A DNA stretch of 64,000 nt, taken from positions 721,273 through 785,272 of the forward strand of contig VZDJ01000014.1 of NCBI GenBank assembly GCA_008694505.1, in the 5' to 3' direction. Each line of letters starts with the position of its first letter. The stretch's first letter is position 1. The stretch comes from Cyanoderma ruficeps (taxonomy: Eukaryota > Chordata > Aves > Passeriformes > Timaliidae). The position numbers and the translations under genes were made by a program. Shown in pieces: positions 49,538-60,655 of the stretch. The notes under the pieces are model-generated. The model searched no databases. It had not been told where the DNA came from and worked only from the letters and a program-made list of their open reading frames with translations.

Positions 49538-52470
49538 GCCCAGCGGGAGGAGCGGCTGGCGCTCATGGGCCACGTTGGTGCCCGCAGCCCTGCTGTGCCT
49601 GGCGGCCCGGGCGGCCGCGGAACCGGGCACGGTCCCGGGCACGGCCGAGTTCGACGTGCGGCCCGGCGGGGTGGTTCACTCCTTCTCCCGGAGCCTGGTG
49701 AGCGACCGGGAGGGAGGGAGCGGGAGCGGAGAGGGTACGCGCCCCTCTCTGATTGGCTGCGCTCCTCGTCACTCATAAATCCTGCTGTGGGGATTGGCTG
49801 GGCGGAAGGGAGGGTGGGGCCAGCGCGCGGTGCGGGGGTCCCCAGGGAGAGAGGGAACCCCAAAGGGGGCTACAAAGGCGGGGGGGTCCCAGGGAGAATG
49901 GGAGTCTGCAAGGGAAAGGGGACCCCAAAGGGGGCTACAAAGGCAGGGGAATCCCGGGGAGAATGGGAGTCTGCAAGGGAAAGGGGACCCCAAAGGGGGT
50001 ACAAAGGCAGAGGGATCGCAGGGAGAACGGCAGTACTCAGGGAGGGAGCCTCCACAGAGAAGGGGTCCTGGAGGGGAGGTTGTCTCCAGGTGGGTTCTCC
50101 AGCAGAAGAAGGTCCCCAAGCAAAGCAGGTCCCCACGGTGGGACAGTCTCTGTAGCGAGGGGACCCCCAGGGATGGGGACCTGCCGTGGGTAATGGCCCC
50201 CCCAGGAGAAGAGGGTTCCAAAGAGATGAAGTACCCCAAGGGCAAGGAGAGGGGAAGGGGTCTCAAAGAAAAAAGGATCCTCACGGGAGGGGGCTTAGCA
50301 AGGAAAGGGCCCCAGTGGAGAAGGGGCTGGGGGTCCCTGGGCACCCCAGGACATGAATCGTCACCCCAGCACTCTGGGCAGGAGGAAATGGCCTCAGGTG
50401 GTGCCAGGGGAGGTTTAGGTTGGAATTGGAAAAAATTCTTCACGGGAAGGGAGGTCAAGCACTGGCACAGTGGCACTGGCGGAGTCCCCATCCCTGGAGG
50501 GGTTTAAAGCCATTGTGGTTGTGGCACCTGGGGACGGGGTCAGTGGTGGCCTGGGCAGTGCTGGGGCACTTTTGGACTTGGTGGTCTTGGAGGGCTTTTC
50601 CAACCTCAGCAATTCCTGGATTCTGTGGAAGAAAAGCTGGTGCTGAAGCGAGGCTGCTCCTGTTGCTCTCTCCTGGCAGGGGGATTACAGCTGCACCTTC
50701 ACCTACTCGGCCCAGGGCGGCACAAACGAGGTGAGCTGGGCAAGCCCCGGGCTGATTCCTGTTGCAATCAGCTCCTTTTTCTCATCCTAAAAGGAAAAGA
50801 GACTCAGAACTGCTTTGTGTGGGAGCAGGATTGTAACCGTGGGGAGGAGGGAGCAGAAGGGGCCACCAGCGGGTGCCGGGGGTGGTGCTGGGTTATTTTG
50901 GAGCTCCTGCTGCAGCTGGAGGGGAGGGATTGGCCTCGGGGGTTTTCCCCACGTTGACTCCGGATCTTCCCTGTGCAGCAGTGGCAGATGAACGTTGAGA
51001 CCAGCGAGGACAACGGGCTCTTCTCCTGCACCATCTGGAGGTGTGTCCTCAGCAAATCCACCACGCGGCATGGGCGTGGGCCAAGGACAAGGGCCGGCGG
51101 GGGATTTGCATCTCTGCAGGGAGGGTTTTTCCTCTCCCAGGGATGCTGTGGCTCTGAGGGGCTTTTTCGTTCAGCTGTTGGTTTATAAATTCTGTGCTCC
51201 CCTCTCCCCGGCTCTTGCACAAAAGCTCCAAGAGATCCAGAGGTGGCTGTAGGGGGAGGGAGGGAGCCAGGAATCCTTCACTCCTCTGCACCTCCGTGCC
51301 CCTGACAAAAGCTCTGCTTTCTTCTTTCAGGCCCCAAGGGAAGTCTTATCTCTTCTTTACCCAGTTTAAAGCTGAAGTGAAAGGAGCCAAGATAGAGTAT
51401 GCCATGGCTTATGTAAGTCCCAGCTGATCCCGGGGAAGCAGGAGTGTGGGAGGCTGCTATAAAACATGAATTAGACATGGAAAACATTTATTAGACATCT
51501 GTGCCATAAAATGTGCTCCATCGCGTCCCTAATTAGAGGCTGGTGGCAGGCAGCAGAGGGGCTGCAGGTGGGCAGCCTGCTCCTTGGTGTTCCTGCCCTC
51601 CCAGTCGCAGGGATTTGCTGGGAGGGGGTTCCAAAGGCACCAGGGCACAAAGGGAGTCTTGGGTTGCCTCAATAAATTGCACGCGACAAAGCAAACCAAG
51701 CCTCTGCTGGTGTTTTTGTCTGGCTCATTCTTTCCATTTCCCAGTTTCCAGGAGTGAGGCTTTCACTCACCCCAAGGACACCAGTCCGTGGTTTAATGGG
51801 AAATGGTAAAACAGCCAGAGATTTTCCTTTAGATTTCCTTTGTGCGTTTAATTCTTTCCCTGCACATAAATCACGGAGCCGTTCGTTTCCTGTGGGCCGT
51901 TGTTTGGTTGGTTTGATGCCCTCACTCGTTGGGATTGCCTCAAACTCTTACACCTCCTTCCTTCCTGTTTCAGTCTCAGGCTGCTGTGGGGGCCCAGAGC
52001 GACATCCCCTTAAAACAGGAAGAGTTTGAGGTCACTGACACAACAGGTTTGTGCCTGAGGGAGCTGTGGGAGAGGGGCTGGGGTGGGGGACAGCCCAGGG
52101 ACCAGTTTAAACTCAAATACTGGTGGCAGTGGCATGGAGATGGGGGGTGCAGTGACCCCTGGATTCTGTGGGTCCCATCCCAGTTAAATTCTGAGGGTAA
52201 GGAGGGGTTTTAGGGAGGGGTTTTAGGGAGGGGTTTCAGGGAGGGATTTTAGGGAGGGGTTTCTCCCCCAGCCTGGCATGTGCAGGAGCAGGAAGAGCAG
52301 TGCCCCACAGCCTGGAAAGGCCCAGCAGGGCTGTTCTGTGCCTGCTTTTCCCTCTGCTGACCCTGGGCTGTTCTCTCTCTCTCTCTGCAGTGTCTCACAG
52401 GGACGGCAAGTTCCGTTTCGAGCTGTCCAAACTCGTGATTGTAGCAAAAAACCCCCGTGATGAGCTGTGA
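49530..52470 (+). CDS. MYDGF: MYDGF, myeloid-derived growth factor (complete, spliced)
   Basis: A small beta-sandwich protein of the UPF0556 family. It enters the secretory pathway, is partly held in the ER/Golgi, and in mammals acts as a cardioprotective growth factor. Coding exons: 49530-49697, 50680-50730, 50979-51040, 51331-51412, 51974-52046, 52391-52470, totalling 171 aa (173 in human). Residues 1 to about 30 form a signal peptide with a LVPAALLCLAARAAA core. The conserved core includes FDVRPGGVVHSFS, YAMAY and ELSKLVIVAK. C61 and C90 correspond to the human C63-C92 disulfide. The C-terminus is RDEL, an ER-retrieval signal (human RTEL). Two donors are weak (GTGTGT after 51040, GTTTGT after 52046), but the reading frame confirms both. 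Confidence 0.98.
49840..50060. repeat. 64-66 bp minisatellite in MYDGF intron 1
   Basis: CCCCAAAGGGGG(C)TACAAAGGC recurs with its CAAAG at 49861, 49925 and 49991, each followed by GGAGAATGGGAGTCTGCAAG or a variant. Three clear copies, then decaying purine-rich relatives to about 50300. All on the G-rich sense strand. Confidence 0.9.
50405..50632 (+). repeat. CR1 LINE fragment in MYDGF intron 1
   Basis: GGTTTAGGTTGGAATTGG, TTCTTCACGGGAAGGGAGGT, CCCATCCCTGGAGGGGTTTA, TTGGAGGGCTTTTCCAACCT and GGATTCTGTGG at the end. A relatively complete 3' piece, ending about 50 bp before exon 2. Confidence 0.9.
52201..52263. repeat. 13-bp G-rich tandem repeat in MYDGF intron 5
   Basis: GGAGGGGTTTTAG repeated about five times with single-base changes. 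Closely spaced runs of three to four G give it G-quadruplex potential on the sense strand. It is intronic, about 130 bp before the last exon. Confidence 0.9.
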
Positions 52471-53161
52471 CCCCCCCAGGCCAGCTTGGGCAGGGGGCTT
52501 GGCCAGAGCAGCCTGGCAGGGGAAGGATTTCCCGAGTACCTGCAGGGTTTTTCTTTTGGTTGGCCGAACCTTTTGTGTTTTCCTTTCCTGAAACTGTGCT
52601 GGGGACCGACAGGAGCGGGGCTCGGAGGTGTGAGGGCAGATTTGTGGTGCCCTGTGTCAGAGTAACACCGTGCTCTGCAGCTGGAAACCCCCCCGGGAGC
52701 CTCCTGATCCTCCTGAGGCCCTTCCTGCCTGGCCGAGCAGGGCAGAGCTCCCTGCAGAGGGGCTCCTTATCTGCCTGCCTGGGAAGAGCAGAGAAGGGAG
52801 ATAAGGGGCTGGCTTTAAGCAGGGCTTGCTGAAGGGAAGTTGTTAACTCTGTAGTCTCTGGAGGGGGGAATTTCTCTCTCCACCAGAGTGACAGGAGGAA
52901 ATAATTCATTTAGGGGGGAGGGAGGGAGGCGGCCAAAGCTCTGGTTCCATGGCCAGTGGTGGATCCAGAGCTGGGCTGGGATTGTTTGGGTGGGGGAAGG
53001 CAGAGCAGTTTATTCTGGCACAACCAGGAATCAATCCAGGTAACACTTCCACCTCTCACCACAACCAGGGGACTATTTTATACCTACAGAAAAGTGATTC
53101 TTTTCTTATCCAGAGTAATAACAGGGAATGTGCAATTCCTTTCCTGTGTAAATACAGCACA

Positions 53162-53175
53162 AATAAAGAAATAAA
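53162..53175 (+). terminator. MYDGF: MYDGF tandem poly(A) signals
   Basis: Two overlapping-range AATAAA hexamers (53162-53167 and 53170-53175) about 0.7 kb after the stop codon, followed by a T/G-containing region. They imply a 3' UTR of about 0.7 kb. Confidence 0.85.
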
Positions 53176-53195
53176 GCATCGTGCTCTGGCCTGAA

Positions 53196-54395
53196 GCTGC
53201 TCTGCTCTGTCCCTCCTCCCCTCTCCAGCTGGCTGGACCTTTGTTGCTGCTTGGCCAGGAGGAGCTGAGGTGTCCCACGGGAATTTGGGGGCTGCAGAGG
53301 GTTGGGGGTGGGTTTGGAGCTGGCACAGAGACTGAACAAGCTTGTGAACAGCAAGAAATTCCTGTCTGGGCATCCCTCAGCCACACCTGCCTGGGATTCC
53401 CAGGTCAGGTCGTTGTCCAGCACACTCCTGACAGGGACACACCAGCCCAGGGGGGACAGGAGTTGTTCTCAGAGGCCACTTGGCCCCTGCCCTCCCTGAG
53501 GGAGCAGCACCTCGAGGGCTCCTGGTGCTCTCCACACCTCCCTGTGAATGGGCTTCGCCCCCACCCCAAGCTGTGCCACACAATTATCTGTGACAGCTGC
53601 AGCCAGGCCTGGGAAATGACAGAGATGGGGCCTTTGTGCCTTTTCAGTTAATCTTCTAAGGCTGAGAGTTATCAGAGCAGTGGTGGAACGGAGCAGGAGC
53701 CGCTCTCTGCCCACGAGCGCCTGCCTGGAGACATCCAGGGAACTGAGGCACAAGAAGGTCGCAGAGATAAGGCCAGTGGGGACTCTGTGGTGCGTTGGAT
53801 GCCAAAAGGGCAATTTTCAGTGCTCAGAGCCGAGCTCAGCGTGCTGGAGCAGCTCCCAGAGCTGACACTGCCCCTGAGTGTGGAGTCACCCCCTGCTCCC
53901 TGCCAGGCCTCTGCCTTTGGCCCTCCTGGGGCTGCAGGGGAGCACGTGTGGGCTCTGCTGGGAGCGGGATCTCACAAAATCATGGAATGGTTGGGGTGTG
54001 GAGAGGCCTTAAAGCCCATCCAGTCCCACCCTTGCCATGGGCAGGGACACCTTCCACTGCCCCAGGCTGCTCCAGCCTGGCCTTGGGCACTTCCAGGGGT
54101 CCAGGGGCAGCCACAGCTGCTCTGGGCACCCTGTGCCAGGGCCTGCCCACCCTCCCAGGGAGGAATTCCTTCCCAATGTCCCGTCCATCCCTGCCCTCTG
54201 GCAGTGGGAAGCCATTTCCCCTTGTCCACACAAATCCAGGAGCTGCAGGGCCAGCACAGCCAGCAGCAATGCCAGGGGACAGAGGGCACAAAGCCCAGGT
54301 CACAGAGAGCCACCAGCACCTGGGGGCAAGCCCAGCTGTCCCCAGGGCTCATTATGTCACTGTCACCACTGCTGGAACAACCTCACGGAGCTCCC
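53196..54395. other. spacer between convergent MYDGF and TNFAIP8L1
   Basis: About 1.2 kb separates the two opposing poly(A) regions. Apart from a CR1 copy I see no gene or RNA gene. Open frames on both strands here are repeat-derived. Confidence 0.6.
53979..54240 (-). repeat. CR1 LINE fragment (reverse), long copy
   Basis: ATCATGGAATGGTTGGGGTG, TGCCATGGGCAGGGACACC, GCTGCTCTGGGCACCCTGTG, TCCCAGGGAGGAATTCCTTC and CTCTGGCAGTGGGAAGCCAT. About 260 bp and little diverged, so fairly young. Confidence 0.9.
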
Positions 54396-54411
54396 AGGCC
54401 ACACAGTTGAG

Positions 54412-54417
54412 TTTATT
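54412..54417 (-). terminator. TNFAIP8L1: TNFAIP8L1 poly(A) signal
   Basis: TTTATT on the plus strand, so AATAAA on the coding strand, about 0.82 kb beyond the stop codon. Cleavage is expected near 54390-54400. Confidence 0.8.
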
Positions 54418-55238
54418 TAAATAACTCATCAGGGCTACAAAGTTTGCTAAAAACGAACATCACTCAGTCAAGGGCACGGGAAAGGGATGAAACAAATCCC
54501 AGGGGAGCTTTGGATAACCACCAAGGGCAGCGTTGGAGCTGCCAGGTGGCACCACCACTGGTGGGGAGTTGGGTGCTGGGTGGTTCCCGGGATCCAGGGG
54601 AGGAGCAGCTCCCCTCAGCTCCCTCCCAGCCCTCCCCAGGTGAGGAGGGATCCTCCTGGTCTCAGGGACTTGTCTCTGAGGACACCCAAGGCCGTGCAGA
54701 GGCACCTTCCTGCCTGAGGCAGCACAAATCTGGACCACGATTTGCTCCCACCACGTTGTGGAGCTGCTGGAAGAAAACCACAGAATCCCACAGCCCCTCC
54801 CGCTTTGGAGTCTCGGGACTGTCCACCCCAGCAATGTCCCAGCTGCTCAGAGACACCTCAGAGGTGCTTCACACCGCGAGTCTTCGCTTGGGTTTCCCCC
54901 CAGAGGGTTACAACAGGGTTCAAGGCAGAGTCCAAATCCTTGGACTCTGAGCTAAAGGCACTTGGTGGGCAAATGAAATCAAACTGTACAGCAGGAGCCC
55001 AAAATCCCAGGATCCCCCGGAGAGGGCTCAGCCCAGCGCAGGGAGGGGTTTGCAGACCCTGGGCAGGGGGGAGACAAACTCAGGAGTTCCAGTCTCTTGG
55101 AGAAACGAGGAGAACACGAGTGAGCACTGCAGAGGAGGAAGAGGGGGGCGGCCAGCCCGGCCGAGGTCGGAGCAGACGTCGCATCTTCGGCCTCGCGCGA
55201 GGCGGAGTCCGGCTGCCAGGAGCCCACCGGGGCCGCCC

Positions 55239-55799
55239 TCAGATGTTGTCCTCCTCCAGCATCTTGTTGACGCCCTCGCAGATCCTCTTGAGGTGGGTGC
55301 GGTAGGGCTCGGCCGGGCCGTAGAGCGCCGACAGGAACTCGTAGTCCGCAAAGTGGTTGAAGACGTGGTTGATGCGCGAGTGGGACTTGGCCGTCAGGTG
55401 CCCGTTGACCGCCTGGTGCAGCAGGTCCCGGCACTCGGTCAGCACCCCGGACATGACCCTGCGGTCGAAGGTGAAGTCTATCTGGTGAAAGCTGACGGCC
55501 GTCATGGCCAGCGTGTGAACCTTCTTGCGGAACCGCTCCATCACCAGCAGCTCCTCGGGGCTGAACTGCCCGTTGCGGTAGAGAACCCCCAGCTTCATCA
55601 CGATCTTGATGAGGTTCTTGATGATCTTCTGGGCCTCCTTGCGGTTGCGGGTGTACTCCTTGGTGGCCCGGTACAGCTCGTCCAGGATCTCGCTGCTGGT
55701 GTCGTCGATGAAGGCGTTGGCGATGGTCTTGGTGGCCATTTTGCTCAGGAGCTTCTTCTGAGCCTGCAAGGCCAAGTTCTTGGTGCTGAAGGTGTCCAT
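55239..55799 (-). CDS. TNFAIP8L1: TNFAIP8L1 (TIPE1), complete coding exon
   Basis: 186 aa, the usual length of the family, in a single coding exon as in mammals. It starts [20 protein letters not shown] and ends KMLEEDNI. The ATG follows acceptor CCCTCAG|AG by two bases, so the 5' UTR continues in an upstream exon. Conserved family blocks are [31 protein letters not shown] and [20 protein letters not shown] proteins are all-helical with a deep hydrophobic cavity that binds phosphoinositide tails. TIPE1 has been linked to Rac1 binding, apoptosis and autophagy control in mammals. The residues MDTF and the Leu/Gln pattern separate it from TNFAIP8 and TNFAIP8L2. It is convergent with MYDGF, as in human (from memory). 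Confidence 0.97.
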   Translation of the reverse strand: MDTFSTKNLALQAQKKLLSKMATKTIANAFIDDTSSEILDELYRATKEYTRNRKEAQKIIKNLIKIVMKLGVLYRNGQFSPEELLVMERFRKKVHTLAMTAVSFHQIDFTFDRRVMSGVLTECRDLLHQAVNGHLTAKSHSRINHVFNHFADYEFLSALYGPAEPYRTHLKRICEGVNKMLEEDNI

Positions 55800-55867
55800 C
55801 TCTGAGGGAAAGAGGCACGCACGGATCAGTCCCTGCTCTGCATCCATCCCCATCTCACCTGGGCTAG

Positions 55868-55955
55868 AGGAGTGTCCCTGCCCCTGGCAGGGCATGGGGC
55901 TGGATGAGCCTTAAAGTCCCTTCCCACCCAAACCGCTCCCTGATTCTGTGATTCC
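55868..55955 (+). repeat. CR1 LINE 3' end in TNFAIP8L1 intron
   Basis: GTGTCCCTGCCCCTGGCAGG, TTAAAGTCCCTTCCCACCCA and CTGATTCTGTGATTCC. Opposite to the gene and only about 70 bp upstream of the splice acceptor of the coding exon. Confidence 0.85.
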
Positions 55956-56888
55956 TCCCCTCCCCATGCGGATTTTTGGCAGGAGAAAGAGCATCTCCAG
56001 GCAATGGTGAGACTGAGGGAGCTCCTGGGTGCCAGGGCAGGTGAGAGCTGAGCTCACCCCCTCCCCAGGTTTGGTTGGTGGGATCAGTTCCAGGGTGTTC
56101 CCACCCCAGACTCCGTGGAGAGGTCGCAGCCAGCGCCGTGTCCCTACCTGAGCACCGCCCGTGCTCCATCCTGGTGTCCCTCCTGAGGCCGACGCCTCCC
56201 TCCCTCCTCCCGGGGCAGGAAGGACTCTTGCCCCATCGTTTTTTACATTTTTCCCTTCCTTAAAACCTGACTCATTTCCTGCAGGGTGAGCTGGGGACAG
56301 CCCAGGTGGCAGCTGAGTCACCCCCCGGTGCTGTGTGCCACATCCACGGTGGTGCTGGCCCCGGCACAGCCGGTTTGCAGCACCCACAATGGAGTGAGAG
56401 CCCTTGGCCCTGGCACTGCTCGCCCTGGAACACCCACACAAGCTCAGACTCGTTCTGCTCCTGCCCCGGCCTCCTCCAGAGCCGGCACTGCACGGAGGTG
56501 AATAATTCACCCAGACAGGAACCTCACCTGGAGCCCAACTCCCACATCCCGGCGGGACCAAATCCATCACCTGGGGCAGAGCACGGCTTTAAACTCTGCT
56601 GTGAACCATTAAAACGCCACCGACCCTGGAGATGCATCCCGGGCTGGGAAACCGCAGAGCTACAAATCACAGCCAGGGGAGAACAGCAGGAAAACAGCCG
56701 GGATGGATGGGCAGAGCTGGGAGCTGCTTATGCAAGAGCCTGCGCATGGCATGGACAGGCTGGCAGAGCAGGAGGGGACGGGATCAGCCTATAAATACAT
56801 CCCCAGGCAGGGCAGAGGAGATATTTCAGCTGAAGGATGCTGCTGGTGTGAGGATGGATGGGGATAAATTGCTCATGGATAGGGAGCA

Positions 56889-57123
56889 GGTTTAGATTTG
56901 ATGATAGGAAGGAATTCTTCCCTGGGAGGGAGCTGAGGCCCCGGCACAGGGTGCCCAGAGCAGCTGTGGCTGGCCCTGGATCTCTGGAAGTGTCCAAGGC
57001 CGGTCTGGACAGGGCTTGGAGCAGCCTGGGATGGTGGAAGGTGTCCCTGCCCATGGCAGGGGTGGGATGAGATGAACTTTTGGTCTTTCTCCAACCCAAA
57101 CCATTCCCTGACTCGGATTCTGT
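56889..57123 (+). repeat. CR1 LINE fragment in TNFAIP8L1 intron
   Basis: GGTTTAGATTTGATGATAGG, GGTGCCCAGAGCAGCTGTGG, TCTCTGGAAGTGTCCAAGGC, GGTGTCCCTGCCCATGGCAG and AACCATTCCCTGACTCGGAT. About 235 bp, one of the better-preserved copies. Confidence 0.9.
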
Positions 57124-59640
57124 CACAGAACCGAGCCTGTCCCCATCACAGCCAGCTCTGCCATCCCCCCCTGGCCAAGCTGGAAGTCCCAGACCCCTCT
57201 GGGGATCCCCAGTCCTGCTCCTCCCACTCTGGAGCACACACCAGGCTCTGGGGAGCAAATCCCAGTTCCTCAGGGATCCCCTGCCGTGGCCAAGGCTCCA
57301 GCTCCCCCAGCCAGGAGGATGGTGCTGAGCCCCTGAGCACCTCCCAAACCTGAGGGCAGCCAAGGCTCCGTGGGGATGAGAATTCCAGGAGCAGCAATGG
57401 AGCCGCCTCCTGCAGGGTTTTTTTACAGCCCTCAGGAAAAAAACATGGAGGTTTGGAAGCGTTTCCTAAAACATTGATTCTTGTCAGCCTGAGCCTCGAG
57501 CTGAGGCTCTCGCACTTAATAAGACAAAAATGACAACGCAGAGCCTGGTGACAGCAGCTCCCGGGTCAGGCTGATGGAATTGCAGTGGCTGCAGCCATGA
57601 GGAGCTGCCCCGAGCCCCGAGGGAGGGATGGGCAGGATGGGCTGGGGCAGCTCCAGCTCCTCTGCCCTGGCTGTCAGGGGCCTCACTTCATCCCGCCCAG
57701 AAGGAGCAGGAATGGAATTCCATTCCCAGCCTGGAATTCCCCTCCCCGGGGTTGTGGGGTGCCCTGAGGACGGTGCCTGGATAAACAGGGATTCCCACAG
57801 CCCAGCTCTCCCTGGGGTGACCACAGACATAAAGCTGAGTGCAAATTCCGCCTCCGGAGCACAGAAGAAATAGGAAGTGCCGAGTCCTGCGAGCTGCCCA
57901 CGGCTCCCAGATTCCAGCTGGAATCACGGATCAACCCTCTGCACCAAAGAACACCCGGCTGCTCACAGCCCTCCCCTGCTCCGGGACCACCAGCATCACT
58001 CCAGGGGGGAAACTGAGGCATGAAGCATTATTGGGGTGGGTCTAGGGACCCCAAAAGTCGTATAGGCGGGAATGGGGATCCCAAAAATACAACCAGCTCC
58101 CTCTCCAGTGCCCAGGGATGGTTTTTGCAGGCAAACCCCAAGGAAACCCAGGCTCACCTCCTGCTGGCTCCCACTGCCCCGAGATGGTTCCCGGGCACCT
58201 CCACCCCACCCCGGCCCGGCAGGACCTGCTGACTCAGCAGCAGCGGGAGATTTCACCGGAACGAGCCGTTTTCCTGCCGGGAAGGGCCCCACGACCCCAT
58301 TGTTCACGAGGGGCTGCTATCAGAGCACGGAAGAGTCGAGCCTTGCCCCGAGCTGCCAACTGCAGCCTGAAATAACCCACTTCACTTCCTTCCTGTCTCT
58401 GGTTTCCAGCCCCGCTCTGGGCTTGGGCTCCCCCCCCTCCTTCTTTTTAATGAAAACACCCTAAAAAACAGCTGCTGCTTCTTCTTTTTCTTCTGAAATG
58501 GAGCAGACGAGCGTTGCTGTCACCGGGTTCCTCCCTGCTCCGGAAGAGTGAGGCAGGGCTGTGGCCTCAACGGTGGCTTTGGGGACAGGTACAGCCCTTT
58601 CTTGGAGGGTTTCCACCCATCTTGGAGGTTTTTGGGGAGCCTTGGAGCCCTGAGCGGTGGTGTGAGGGTTGGGGTGTCCTGGCTGAGGACACAGAGGGTG
58701 TCACAGGACAGATGGGGTCCCCTGGGGACAGACACATGCTGTGCCCATCTCTGGCTTGGTGTTCACCCCACAGGCCTTGCACCTCATCCAACACCCAGCT
58801 GGGACCTCATTTTCCCCAAAAAAACCTTTTCCACACCACTGAGGGCACAAGCGTGGATGAAAGCTCCTGTGTGGGGGTGGAGGAAGGCAAGACCTTGTCA
58901 CCTTGTGTTCACCTGGCACCGGTGGCACCACAGCAGAGCTGCCAAGTGAGCACCGTCCAGACTCCTTTATGAAGAGGGGCCAAACCCAGCAGCGACATCA
59001 TCCCAATTATCATTTTTGGCTGCCCCAAAGATCCCTCTCCCTGCCTGTCCCTTTCACCTGCTTCCCACCAGTGGCTCCGTGGGTTTGGTCCCTCGAGCCC
59101 CCCCCAGTTCCCTTGGCAGCGGGTGAATATTTCATGCAGGAAAGAAAAAGCACTTCAATAATTCATGGAGCAGCGCAGAGGGGGAGGCTCCACAAAGCTC
59201 CGGCTCAGAGCAGAGGTGCCTCTGCCTCCTCTCCCTCCTCCTCTCCCTCCTCCACCTTCCCACCGCGGCCACAGAAACTTGGATTGTCTTGCTACAAGTT
59301 TCCTCCGACGCGGAAACATCGCTTCCCAACAGGATAAACATTGAATAGCGGCGATCTCCCTGGATTTCCCTCCATCCCACACGCTTCGCTTTGGGAAACA
59401 CCCTCGCTCTGCCCCGCAGCATTCCCGGTCCCCCCGGGCCCGTGGCTGAAGGCCAAGCGGGCGGATGGGATCCCGCTGCTCTGCTCTCCATCCCCCGGCA
59501 TCGCTTTCCCCCGTGCTCCAACCCCTATTAATTAATTAAACCTTCCCTCATTACGGAGCGCAGAGCAGTAACCGGAGAGCCCCAGCAGCGTCACCAGCCT
59601 GTCCCCCACCAGCCGAGACCCCCGCGGCTCCCAGGCCCTC
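57124..59640. other. TNFAIP8L1 intron, no further gene seen
   Basis: Non-repetitive intronic DNA, with a C-rich stretch near 58.4 kb and an exon-like but unsupported open frame here and there. I see no RNA gene and no coding chain. Confidence 0.5.
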
Positions 59641-59645
59641 GTTAC

Positions 59646-59715
59646 CAGCGCCGGGAGAGCCGAGGAAGAGCGGCGGGAGGAAGGACGGGATGCGGATGCG
59701 GTCGCAGGTTGCCAT
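59646..59715 (-). other. possible alternative coding first exon of TNFAIP8L1
   Basis: On the minus strand an ATG at 59715-59713 opens 23 codons (MATCDRIRIPSFLPPLFLGS then PGA) and runs to a weak donor CTG|GTAACG. Spliced to the acceptor before the main coding exon it would stay in frame, adding 24 residues (the last is Glu, completed by the AG that follows the acceptor) before MDTF. Frame agreement has a one-in-three chance of being accidental and the donor lacks G at +5. No known TIPE1 isoform with this extension comes to mind. Confidence 0.2.
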
Positions 59716-60352
59716 GGGTGCAAAGAGCAGCCGGAGACGCCGGCCCGGCCGCGTGTGTGCCCAGCAGGGCGAGGCCGGGAGGAAGGCACTGACTAAACAA
59801 ACACCTGGCCCGAGGAAAAGCTCCTTTCTTGGCAGGGCCGGGGTGAATCCGCGGCCGTGGCAGCGGCAGCGGCGACCGGGAAGGCTGCGGGGCACCGGGG
59901 GGATGGACCCTGCCCCGCTCACTCCCGGTGCTGGTGCCAGCGGTGGTGCCGAGGGCTCGGGCATGTCCCCGTCACTGTCCCCTCCGCCTCTGGCACCGGG
60001 ATCTGAACCCCTCCATCCCCAAAATCTCCTTCCCGCAGCTGCCCTGGCCGGGGCTGCAGAGGCGCCCACGGGAAGGAGACGGGTTTTGGTTTTGCCTGGG
60101 AACGCTGATCCGCCCCGGCAGCTCCGACGTGTCTGTGCAAGGAGCCGAGCGGCCCATCCGAGGGGCTCTGGCCATGCCAAGCCCGGGCACGGGTGGGGAA
60201 TCCCCGCCGGAGCTTCCCGTGGGAATGGGGCTCTGGGATCCCCACGGAGGGGAGCTCGGGCACGGGGCAGGGCTGGTCTGAGGGGCTGCTGTGGCACCAA
60301 GGAATTCCCCCCGGGATTACCGTGCCCCAGGGGACAGGCAGCTGCCAAACTG

Positions 60353-60655
60353 GAGAGGAGGAGGAGGAGGAGGAGGAGGAGGAGGAGGAGGAATGCAGGT
60401 TATTTTAAGGAGAGAAGGAGGAGGAAGAGGAGGAGGAAGGGGAGTTATTTTATGGAGAGAAGGAGGAGGAAGAAAGGGGGATTTTATAAAGAAAAGGCAG
60501 AGGAAGAGGAGGAGGAAGGGGGTTATTTTTCAGAGAGGAGGAGGAAGAGAAGAAGGAAGAAAAGGGGATTTTATAAAGAAAAGGCAGAGGAGGAGGAGGA
60601 GGAAGGGGGTTATTTTACAGAGAGGAGGAGGAAGAAGGGGGGATTATTTTGGAGC
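60353..60655. repeat. purine-rich GGA microsatellite and 87-bp tandem repeat
   Basis: It starts as an almost pure (GGA)n run of about 36 bp and continues as purine-only blocks separated by GTTATTTT. The segment beginning ATTTTATAAAGAAAAGGC occurs at 60481 and again at 60568, an 87-bp period. One strand is nearly all purine, so triplex or slippage structures are possible. The 360-codon plus-strand frame across it, rich in Glu, Arg and Lys, is repeat-derived. Confidence 0.9.

Noticed and set aside
49769..50507. Frames of about 240 codons in MYDGF intron 1
   Set aside because: They are translations of the 64-66 bp minisatellite and a CR1 copy.
53787..54424. Overlapping 200-codon plus frames and minus frames
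   Set aside because: Derived from the reverse CR1 copy at 53979-54240. The open frames come from the repeat.
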